Shown: positions 1 to 4,794 of the stretch, one piece after another
Layout: each line of letters begins with the position of its first letter
Position numbering within the stretch: the first letter of the stretch is position 1
Assembly: GCA_019422485.1 (NCBI GenBank)
Contig: JAHZDG010000047.1
Span: 1-5,284 of the forward strand
Length of the DNA: 5,284 nucleotides
Origin: Alistipes sp.
GTDB lineage: Bacteria > Bacteroidota > Bacteroidia > Bacteroidales > Rikenellaceae
Direction of reading: 5' to 3'
Notes under the pieces: model-generated
Databases searched by the model: none
What the model was told of the DNA's origin: nothing
The model's input: only the letters and a program-made list of their open reading frames with translations
Translations under genes and position numbers: made by a program

Positions 1-249
1 CCAGAGATCATGGTGAGCAATCAGATCTTGTTCGGAAAAGGGGCGGGGAGAGCTCAATCGATCTAGGGTCGAGGCAATGGAGGCCGGATTGAATAAAATC
101 CCGAAAGGGTTGATCGTAACCGGCAGTTTGGCTTCTTGCATACGCGCCCCAATGTGTTCGGTGAAACACGATCCCAGCAACAACCCTTTGCTGTGATGGT
201 CAATAGGTTGTTGAAACGGTTCGATATGAACGGGGGTGCGGAATTCCAT
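1..249 (-). CDS. GSCFA domain-containing protein, N-terminal 83 residues (runs off the left edge)
   Basis: The minus strand reads without a stop from an ATG at 249-247 to the window edge. It starts MEFRTPVHIEPF, followed by LLLGSCFTEHIG at about residues 24-35 and PVTINPFGILFNPASIA at about 43-59. The GSCF signature, the Asn-Pro-Phe-Gly-Ile motif and the Asn-Pro-x-Ser-Ile segment are the hallmarks of the N-terminus of GSCFA proteins, which are typical of Bacteroidetes. The family is about 300 residues long and thought to resemble SGNH/GDSL-type esterases, with the Gly-Ser of GSCF in the nucleophile position; its substrate is not known to me. The ATG is chosen because the family start (M-x-F-R-T) falls exactly there. 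No signal peptide is visible, so a cytoplasmic location is inferred. The gene diverges from ispE. The rest of the protein lies outside the window. Confidence 0.9.
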   Translation of the reverse strand, partial: MEFRTPVHIEPFQQPIDHHSKGLLLGSCFTEHIGARMQEAKLPVTINPFGILFNPASIASTLDRLSSPRPFSEQDLIAHHDLW

Positions 250-276
250 GGGACAGGGCCACTCTTAATTCGGATA

Positions 277-284
277 CAAATATA
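277..284 (-). promoter_or_regulatory. Putative -7 promoter element of the GSCFA gene
   Basis: The minus strand reads TATATTTG here, a full match to the Bacteroidetes -7 consensus TAnnTTTG. It would place the transcription start near 270 and give a leader of roughly 20 nt before the ATG at 249. No TTTG -33 box lies at the usual 19-21 bp spacing; the nearest minus-strand TTTG (300-297) is only 12 bp away. This is therefore a half-supported promoter. Confidence 0.45.
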
Positions 285-293
285 GTGATTCAT

Positions 294-310
294 CGGCAAA
301 CTCTTTGCCG
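294..310. repeat. Perfect 7-bp inverted repeat in the divergent spacer
   Basis: CGGCAAA (294-300) and TTTGCCG (304-310) are perfect inverted copies separated by CTC. The element lies just upstream of the TATATTTG of the GSCFA gene and upstream of the candidate ispE promoter. An operator-like role is possible, but it could equally be a chance palindrome. No regulator gene is nearby. Confidence 0.45.
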
Positions 311-321
311 GGAAACTCTTT
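298..321. repeat. 9-bp direct repeat, 15-bp period
   Basis: AAACTCTTT occurs at 298-306 and again at 313-321. The first copy overlaps the inverted repeat at 294-310, so the two structures share bases. It may mark a protein-binding site or a small local duplication. Only two copies exist. Confidence 0.35.
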
Positions 322-324
322 CGA

Positions 325-356
325 TTTGGACGTTTCCTTTTTTTACGATACTTTTA
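325..356 (+). promoter_or_regulatory. Candidate ispE promoter
   Basis: TTTG at 325-328 is followed after 20 bp by TACTTTTA at 349-356. This fits the Bacteroidetes -33 TTTG and -7 TAnnTTTG pattern with one mismatch in the last base and normal spacing. Transcription would begin near 363, giving a leader of about 44 nt before the ispE ATG. A nearby TATTGTTTG (355-363) has a better TTTG, but one extra base inside the box and poor spacing. Confidence 0.4.
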
Positions 357-406
357 TTGTTTGTGAAAGGGTGCGTGGACATGCTCACCCGATTGTGTTG
401 CGAAAA

Positions 407-1228
407 ATGATTTTATTCCCGAACTGTAAAATAAATCTGGGTCTGCGCATTTTGGCTAAACGTGCAGACGGTTACCATGAACTCGAAACCGTCATGTATC
501 CCGTACAGGGATTGTGTGACGCTTTGGAAATGATTCCCTGGAAGGGACAAGGGGTCTCTTTCTCTTCGTCCGGATTGCCGGTCGAGGGTCCGGTGGATAA
601 AAATCTTTGTGTCAGGGCTTATGAGGCATTGAGCAAACGCCGTCCGCTCGGAGGGGTGAAAATGCATCTGCATAAAGTGGTGCCCATGGGTGCCGGTTTG
701 GGTGGAGGTTCGGCCAATGCGGCGTATGTCATTCGCGGGTTGGTCGAAATGTTCGGTTTGGGGATGAGTGAAACGGAGATGGAGTCCGTGGCTGCCGAAA
801 TCGGAAGCGATACCGCTTTTTTTGTCTCGGGGCGTCCGGCCTTGGCAACGGGGCGCGGAGAGATTTTGTCGCCGGTCGATCTTTCTCTGCAGGGCTATCG
901 CTTGGTCATTGTCAAACCTCCGTTTGGCGTTTCGACCGCTCAGGCCTATGCGCGGGTGGTGCCAGATGCTCGCGGCGAGTCTCTTTTGGATCGCCTGGCT
1001 CACCCGATTGCCGAATGGAAGGATCGGGTCTTTAATGATTTTGAACCCTCGGTCTTTGCCCAGTTTCCCCGGCTGCAACAACTGAAGGAGAGCCTCTATG
1101 CCGACGGTGCTTTGTATGCGGCTTTGTCGGGTTCGGGTTCGGCGCTTTTCGGTATTTTCCCCGGGGAAAAACCGGTGACGCTTTCTGGAATTACGGATGA
1201 ATTTGTCTATCAGGAAAATATAGCCTGA
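407..1228 (+). CDS. ispE: 4-diphosphocytidyl-2-C-methyl-D-erythritol kinase
   Basis: This is the cytoplasmic kinase of the MEP (non-mevalonate) isoprenoid pathway. It uses ATP to phosphorylate the 2-hydroxyl of CDP-methylerythritol. The 273-residue product has the full GHMP-kinase layout. PNCKINLGL at residues 5-13 carries the catalytic Lys8. PMGAGLGGGSANAA at 93-106 is the ATP-binding Gly/Ser loop. EIGSDTAFF at 131-139 carries the putative catalytic Asp135. LSGSGSALFG at 240-249 is the C-terminal glycine motif. Length is normal for the family. The ATG at 407 is chosen because MILFPN is the usual Bacteroidetes start; an in-frame TTG at 305 would add 34 residues that resemble no part of the family. 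No Shine-Dalgarno sequence is present, only an A-rich CGAAAAATG. A nine-codon reading frame (381-410) ends across the start codon. The gene is apparently transcribed alone, as 116 bp with promoter-like sequence follow it. Confidence 0.97.
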   Translation: MILFPNCKINLGLRILAKRADGYHELETVMYPVQGLCDALEMIPWKGQGVSFSSSGLPVEGPVDKNLCVRAYEALSKRRPLGGVKMHLHKVVPMGAGLGGGSANAAYVIRGLVEMFGLGMSETEMESVAAEIGSDTAFFVSGRPALATGRGEILSPVDLSLQGYRLVIVKPPFGVSTAQAYARVVPDARGESLLDRLAHPIAEWKDRVFNDFEPSVFAQFPRLQQLKESLYADGALYAALSGSGSALFGIFPGEKPVTLSGITDEFVYQENIA

Positions 1229-1238
1229 AAAGACGATT

Positions 1239-1265
1239 AACCGGAGCCAAAATTGCCGGTTTTGG
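1239..1265 (+). other. Alternative hairpins after ispE
   Basis: Two mutually exclusive stems overlap here. AACCGG (1239-1244) can pair with CCGGTT (1256-1261). Alternatively CCAAAA (1247-1252) pairs with TTTTGG (1260-1265). They lie 11-19 nt after the ispE stop, where a terminator would sit, but no uridine run follows. Any terminator activity would be weak, so some read-through from ispE into the carboxyltransferase gene is possible. Confidence 0.3.
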
Positions 1266-1284
1266 AAAATAATTTGTAAACTTG
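1252..1284 (+). promoter_or_regulatory. Candidate promoter of the carboxyltransferase operon
   Basis: TAAACTTG at 1277-1284 matches TAnnTTTG with one mismatch. ATTG at 1252-1255, 21 bp upstream, is an imperfect -33 box. Transcription would start near 1291 and give a leader of about 54 nt. The leader ends in an A/T-rich tract (about 1325-1344) directly before the ATG, which is typical of well-translated genes in this phylum that lack a Shine-Dalgarno sequence. The same 9-mer GTAAACTTG recurs upstream of the DedA-family gene. Confidence 0.35.
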
Positions 1285-1344
1285 TAATCTCAACTATTGA
1301 ATTTTCAGGTAAAACAACCCGATAACTAACTAAAAATTAATCTT

Positions 1345-2892
1345 ATGTCAGTGGAAGATAAGAAAGTCCTCGAGCTTCAGCAGCGTATCGAAAAGATCGC
1401 TGTCGGTGGTGGCGAAAAGGCTATCGAGAAGCAAAAGGCTATGGGGAAATTGACAGCCCGCGAACGTATTATCGCCCTGTTGGACCCCGATTCTTTTCAT
1501 GAGTATGATTTGTTCGTCGAACACGACGGCCGCGATTTCGGTATGCAGGACAAATCACTCCCGGGCGATGGTGTAATCATCGGTACGGGGTCGATCTGCG
1601 GTTCACCGATCGCTATTTTTGCTCAGGACTTTACCGTAGCCGGGGGGTCGCTGGGCTTTATGCACGCCCGTAAGATCACCAAAATCATGGACTACGCGCT
1701 CAATATGCGTATTCCGTTGATCGGTATCAACGACTCGGGTGGCGCCCGTATTCAGGAAGGGGTGAATGCCCTGGCCGGTTACGGGGAAATCTTTTTCCGC
1801 AATACCCTTTCCAGCGGTGTGATTCCTCAGATCTCGGTGATTCTGGGTCCTTGCGCCGGTGGTGCTGTTTATTCTCCGGCTTTGACCGACTTCGTGTTCG
1901 TGGTAGAAAACATCTCGAAGATGTTTATCACCGGTCCGGAAGTGATCAAAACCGTACTGGGTGAAGAAATTTCGATGGAAGAACTGGGGGGTGCCCGCGT
2001 ACACAGCGAACAGACCGGGAATGCCCACTTCTTTGCCACCAGCGAAGAAGAATGCTTCGGCCAGATCCGTAAGCTGATCTCGATGATCCCGCCCGCCAAT
2101 AACATTCCGGCTCAGAAAGCCGCTCCGGCTGATCCGAAACCTCAATACGATATCACTTCGATCGTTCCGGCCGATCCGACGGTTCCCTACGATGTGCGTG
2201 ATGTCATCAAATCGTTGGTCGATGGTAGCGACTTCCTGGAAGTGATGGAACTGTTTGCCGCCAATATCGTAGTCGGTTTCGGTCGTATCGATGGCGAAAC
2301 GGTCGGTTTCATTGCCAACCAGCCGATGGTGTTGGCCGGGGTGCTCGACTGCGACTCTTCGGACAAAGCCGCTCGTTTCATCCGTTTCTGCGACGCATTC
2401 GGTATTCCTATCGTAACTTTGGAAGACCTTCCGGGTTACCTGCCGGGTATCGACCAGGAACATGCCGGTGTGATCCGTCACGGTGCCAAACTGCTGTACG
2501 CTTACAGCGAAGCTACCGTACCTTCGATTACCGTGATTCTGCGTAAGGCTTACGGTGGGGGTTACATCGCCATGGGTTCGCGTCACCTGCGTGCCGACTT
2601 CGTTTTCGCATGGCCCAACGCCGAAATCGCCGTTATGGGTCCCGAAGGGGCTGCCAACATCATCTTCCGCAAGGAAATCATGGGCGCCGAAGATCCGGTC
2701 AAAATGCGTGAACAGAAAATTCAGGAATACAAAGAAAAATTTGCCAATCCTTATGTAGCTGCATCGCGCGGTTACATCGATTCGGTGATCGCTCCGGCAG
2801 ATACCCGTAAATTCATTCAGCACGCCCTGCATGTGGCTGCTCACAAGAGCCGTCATCAACCGGCCAAGAAACACGGGAATCCTCCGTTCTAA
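1345..2892 (+). CDS. mmdA: Acyl-CoA carboxyltransferase, methylmalonyl-CoA decarboxylase alpha / propionyl-CoA carboxylase beta type
   Basis: This 515-residue biotin-dependent carboxyltransferase moves CO2 between an acyl-CoA and a carrier-bound biotin; in Bacteroidetes the usual substrate pair is methylmalonyl-CoA/propionyl-CoA in propionate formation. Two crotonase-fold halves are visible. The N half (about 1-265) has KLTARERI at 35-42, INDSGGARIQEG at 128-139 and GPCAGGAVYSPA at 168-179. The C half (about 270-515) has LEDLPGYLPG at 369-378 and RKAYGGGYIAMGSRH at 400-414, followed by AWPNAEIAVMGPEGA. The Gly-rich segments form the oxyanion holes for the CoA thioester and biotin. The protein ends KKHGNPPF, as usual in this family, so it is full length. 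Every arginine codon is CGT or CGC, suggesting high expression. The biotin carrier gene follows 11 nt downstream. Ile408 stands where actinobacterial PccB has a specificity Asp, so the exact substrate, and hence the symbol, is uncertain; the enzyme class is not. Confidence 0.93.
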   Translation: MSVEDKKVLELQQRIEKIAVGGGEKAIEKQKAMGKLTARERIIALLDPDSFHEYDLFVEHDGRDFGMQDKSLPGDGVIIGTGSICGSPIAIFAQDFTVAGGSLGFMHARKITKIMDYALNMRIPLIGINDSGGARIQEGVNALAGYGEIFFRNTLSSGVIPQISVILGPCAGGAVYSPALTDFVFVVENISKMFITGPEVIKTVLGEEISMEELGGARVHSEQTGNAHFFATSEEECFGQIRKLISMIPPANNIPAQKAAPADPKPQYDITSIVPADPTVPYDVRDVIKSLVDGSDFLEVMELFAANIVVGFGRIDGETVGFIANQPMVLAGVLDCDSSDKAARFIRFCDAFGIPIVTLEDLPGYLPGIDQEHAGVIRHGAKLLYAYSEATVPSITVILRKAYGGGYIAMGSRHLRADFVFAWPNAEIAVMGPEGAANIIFRKEIMGAEDPVKMREQKIQEYKEKFANPYVAASRGYIDSVIAPADTRKFIQHALHVAAHKSRHQPAKKHGNPPF

Positions 2893-2903
2893 ATCGTACG
2901 CGT

Positions 2904-3221
2904 ATGTCAGAAGAAAAGAAATACGAAACGTTGGAAACCGCCTACGGTACGTTCCAGACCACCTATAACAAGATGTATCGGGAACGTAAGCCTTGGGTAC
3001 CCGTCAACCCGAAAAACATCGTTTGCCACATTCCGGGTACGATTGTAGAGGTGATGGTCAAGGAAGGCGATCAGGTGAAACCGGGTGACCTGTTGATCCT
3101 GTTCAAGGCGATGAAGATGAATAATAACATCGTAGCCCAGAAGGCCGGGACCGTCAAGAAGATTTGTGTCAAGGCCGGGGAAAACGTTAAGAACCATACG
3201 GTACTGATCGAAATGGAATAG
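2904..3221 (+). CDS. Biotin carboxyl carrier protein (biotinyl domain), partner of the upstream carboxyltransferase
   Basis: This 105-residue protein is mostly a single biotinyl domain. HIPGTIVEVMVKEGDQVKPGD at about residues 42-62 is the first half of the flattened beta barrel. AMKM at 69-72 marks Lys71 as the biotinylation site, and AGTVKKICVKAGENV at 81-95 is the symmetric second half. The carried biotin would shuttle CO2 to and from the carboxyltransferase encoded upstream, in the same operon with an 11-nt gap and no Shine-Dalgarno sequence. The N-terminal 36 residues are charged and aromatic (YNKMYRERKPW at 21-31). They lack both the Pro/Ala linker typical of many carriers and any membrane segment. 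Oddly, the residue three before the biotinyl lysine is Lys68 instead of the usual Glu (KAMKM, not EAMKM). A lipoyl domain is less likely because the Met-Lys-Met context is specific to biotin. A terminator follows 22 nt after the stop. Confidence 0.92.
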   Translation: MSEEKKYETLETAYGTFQTTYNKMYRERKPWVPVNPKNIVCHIPGTIVEVMVKEGDQVKPGDLLILFKAMKMNNNIVAQKAGTVKKICVKAGENVKNHTVLIEME

Positions 3222-3242
3222 ATCTCCATCGATCCATCTATG

Positions 3243-3278
3243 AAAAAAGGAGCTATCTGAAAAGATAGCTCCTTTTTG
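3243..3278. terminator. Strong intrinsic terminator, potentially bidirectional
   Basis: A perfect 15-bp stem pairs 3244-3258 with 3263-3277, enclosing a GAAA tetraloop (3259-3262). On the plus strand the stem ends in TTTTT, closing the carboxyltransferase/carrier operon. On the minus strand the complementary AAAAAA (3243-3248) becomes TTTTTT, so leftward transcripts from aroE could also stop here. It lies 22 nt after the carrier stop codon and about 80 bp past the aroE stop, between two converging transcription units. Confidence 0.92.
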
Positions 3279-3318
3279 TATGGGCTTTACGGAATGATGA
3301 CTCTCTGTGAGGAAAATG

Positions 3319-3348
3319 CTTTTCCGCGGCTGGGTCCGCTGGGAAAAG
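3319..3348 (-). terminator. Terminator-like bulged hairpin after aroE
   Basis: CTTTTCC (3319-3325) pairs with GGAAAAG (3342-3348), and GCGG (3326-3329) with CCGC (3336-3339). The loop is 6 nt and there is a 2-nt bulge at 3340-3341. The structure starts 11 nt after the aroE stop codon in the direction of transcription. The following minus-strand sequence is CATTTTCC, so the uridine tract is short. A competing small hairpin, GGAAAA/TTTTCC (3311-3325), overlaps its far arm. Its role in ending the mnmA-DedA-aroE transcript is inferred. Confidence 0.5.
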
Positions 3349-3359
3349 GTGAGGGCGTG

Positions 3360-4100
3360 TTAAAGAGAAGGGGAGTTCCAGATTTCCCAGGCTTTTTCGG
3401 CCTGTCCGACGAGCATGTCGTAGCCGTTTTGGGTGTGGGCCCCTTGATCGGCGCCCCGTTTCAGAAATTCGGTGACCGCCGGGTTGTAAACCAGATCGAA
3501 CAGGAAATGGTCGGAACCTAACGCCTCGTAAGGAATATCAGGACACCCTTCTACGTTGGGAAAGGTACCCAGAGGGGTGGCATTGATGATCAGCGGTGTT
3601 TGGCGAATGAGTTCAGGGGTTATTTCGGCGTAACTGAGCCGGTCATTGCCCGATTGCCGGGAAACCAGCCGATACGGGATGTTCAGTTGGGTCAGGACGT
3701 AGCAAACGGCTTTGGAAGCGCCTCCGGTACCCAACACCAACGCTTTGGGGCGTTGGTCGCCGATCAGACTCAGTAAAGAACGGGAGAAACCGTAGGCGTC
3801 GGTATTGAACCCTTTGAGACCGTTAGGGCTGATTTTTACGCAATTTACGGCCCCGATGGCGCGGGCTTCGTCGCTCAGGTCATTCAGGTAGGCGAAAACG
3901 GCCTGTTTGTAAGGAATGGTTACATTGAATCCCTGCAGGCTTTTTTCCTGTTGGAGTATTTCGGGCAGCCGGTCGATGGATTCGATCGGGAAGTTCAGAT
4001 ACTGGCAGTCCGAGATCTGTTCCCGTGTGAATTTGTCGGCAAAATAACGTGCCGAAAACGAATGGCCCAACGGGTATCCGATCAGTCCGTAGGTTTTCAT
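3360..4100 (-). CDS. aroE: Shikimate dehydrogenase
   Basis: AroE reduces 3-dehydroshikimate to shikimate with NADPH, the fourth step of the cytoplasmic chorismate pathway to aromatic amino acids. The 246-residue protein is complete and has the length usual for Bacteroidetes, slightly shorter than the 272 residues of E. coli. The N-terminal substrate domain has GHSFS at residues 12-16 (shikimate-binding Ser14 and Ser16), NVTIPYK at 59-65 with catalytic Lys65, AVN at 84-86 and NTD at 99-101 with catalytic-dyad Asp101. The Rossmann domain has GTGGASKA at 124-131 and NATPLG at 173-178. GYDMLVGQ at 226-233 closes the substrate site. The ATG at 4100-4098 overlaps the stop codon of the DedA-family gene as TAATG, indicating translational coupling in one operon. 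No functional residue appears to be missing. Confidence 0.97.
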   Translation of the reverse strand: MKTYGLIGYPLGHSFSARYFADKFTREQISDCQYLNFPIESIDRLPEILQQEKSLQGFNVTIPYKQAVFAYLNDLSDEARAIGAVNCVKISPNGLKGFNTDAYGFSRSLLSLIGDQRPKALVLGTGGASKAVCYVLTQLNIPYRLVSRQSGNDRLSYAEITPELIRQTPLIINATPLGTFPNVEGCPDIPYEALGSDHFLFDLVYNPAVTEFLKRGADQGAHTQNGYDMLVGQAEKAWEIWNSPSL

Positions 4101-4714
4101 TAAAAGAGGTATTTAATGGCCAGAAAACCGCCGATCAACAGCACGGTGAATGCAATGGCCAACCAGTTGAAATATTTCTCGATGAAGCCTTTGATGGGCT
4201 CGCCGAAGCGATAGATCAGCCAACCGATCAGCAGAAAACGGAGTCCTCGGCTGATGATCGATGCGATGATGAACATCGGTAGGTTGAGTTTGAATACCCC
4301 GGCCGTGATGGTGATCAGTTTGTAGGGGATGGGGGTAAATCCAGCCGTGAAGACGATCCAGAAGTTGTATTGGTTGTACAGTTCGCTGATGTGTTCGTAT
4401 TCGGCGTGGCTGAATCCCGGAATGACCCGGAAGAAGAAATTGGCGATGGCGGTAAATTCACCGCTGGGGGTTTGCCACAGGAAGTGGCCGATGGCATATC
4501 CGGCCAAGGCACCCAAAATCGAGCCGACCGTACAAAGAATGACATACCGATACCAGCGGGTGACACAGCCCAGACATAAGGCGATGAGCAGTACGTCGGG
4601 CGGAATGGGGAAGAAACTCGATTCGGCGAAAGCAAGGATGAAGAGCGCGGTAGCTCCCCACGGACTATTGGCCCAACTGAGGACCCAGTTGTATGTTTTT
4701 CGAGCGATACCCAT
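4100..4714 (-). CDS. DedA/VTT-family inner membrane protein, YqaA type
   Basis: This 204-residue hydrophobic protein belongs to the DedA (SNARE-associated/VTT) superfamily. FAESSFFPIPPDVLLIAL at residues 29-46 is the first conserved, re-entrant-like motif. GSILGALAGYAIG at 64-76 is the glycine-rich helix. FTAGFTPIPYKLITITAGVF at 122-141 is the second re-entrant motif. SRGLRF at 155-160 carries the conserved arginine. A last membrane helix lies at about 183-201. Some DedA proteins flip undecaprenyl phosphate or phosphatidylethanolamine or support membrane homeostasis. The role of the YqaA branch is not settled, and no substrate can be read from this sequence. The ATG at 4714 is chosen because MGIARKTYNWVLSWA matches the family start; an in-frame TTG at 4747 would add 11 unsupported residues. 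The stop codon overlaps the aroE start (TAATG). The functional link between the two genes is unclear and may be only co-transcription. Confidence 0.92.
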   Translation of the reverse strand: MGIARKTYNWVLSWANSPWGATALFILAFAESSFFPIPPDVLLIALCLGCVTRWYRYVILCTVGSILGALAGYAIGHFLWQTPSGEFTAIANFFFRVIPGFSHAEYEHISELYNQYNFWIVFTAGFTPIPYKLITITAGVFKLNLPMFIIASIISRGLRFLLIGWLIYRFGEPIKGFIEKYFNWLAIAFTVLLIGGFLAIKYLF

Positions 4715-4735
4715 GTCGTTGAAAGATTTAGAACG

Positions 4736-4743
4736 CAAGTTTA
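4736..4743 (-). promoter_or_regulatory. Candidate -7 element upstream of the DedA-family gene
   Basis: The minus strand reads TAAACTTG, one mismatch from TAnnTTTG, followed by the C often seen after this box. It would start transcription near 4729, about 15 nt before the ATG at 4714. No TTTG -33 box lies 19-21 bp upstream. An internal promoter separate from mnmA read-through is possible but weakly supported. Confidence 0.3.
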
Positions 4744-4754
4744 CCAATAATTTT

Positions 4755-4790
4755 TCATATATGAGTGTTCCGCCCGGGGGATTTTGGCGG
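4755..4790. repeat. Palindrome and GC hairpin between mnmA and the DedA-family gene
   Basis: CCGCC (4770-4774) pairs with GGCGG (4786-4790) around an 11-nt loop, starting 4 nt after the mnmA stop codon in the direction of transcription. No uridine tract follows on the minus strand. Next to it, TCATATATGA (4755-4764) is a perfect 10-bp palindrome. Together they could attenuate mnmA read-through or bind a protein, but neither is strong. Confidence 0.3.
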
Positions 4791-4794
4791 ATTT

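Noticed and set aside
63..299. 78-residue minus-strand frame at the left end
   Set aside because: It is out of frame with the GSCFA signature, which reads cleanly in another minus-strand frame over the same bases.
305..406. 34-residue N-terminal extension of IspE from a TTG start at 305
   Set aside because: The extension matches no part of the kinase family, overlaps the promoter-like region, and the ATG at 407 gives the standard family N-terminus.
413..1081. 222-residue open frame antisense to ispE
   Set aside because: It lies wholly inside ispE, has low-complexity basic composition and no family signature; a shadow of the real gene.
1603..2874. Long 423-residue open frame antisense to the carboxyltransferase gene
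   Set aside because: It mirrors a strongly biased coding sequence, is rich in His, Arg and Thr with no recognisable domain, and the plus-strand gene is unambiguous.
3276..3521. 81-residue plus-strand frame starting just after the terminator
   Set aside because: Its body is antisense to the aroE 3' end, it begins at the tail of a terminator, and it shows no conserved motif.
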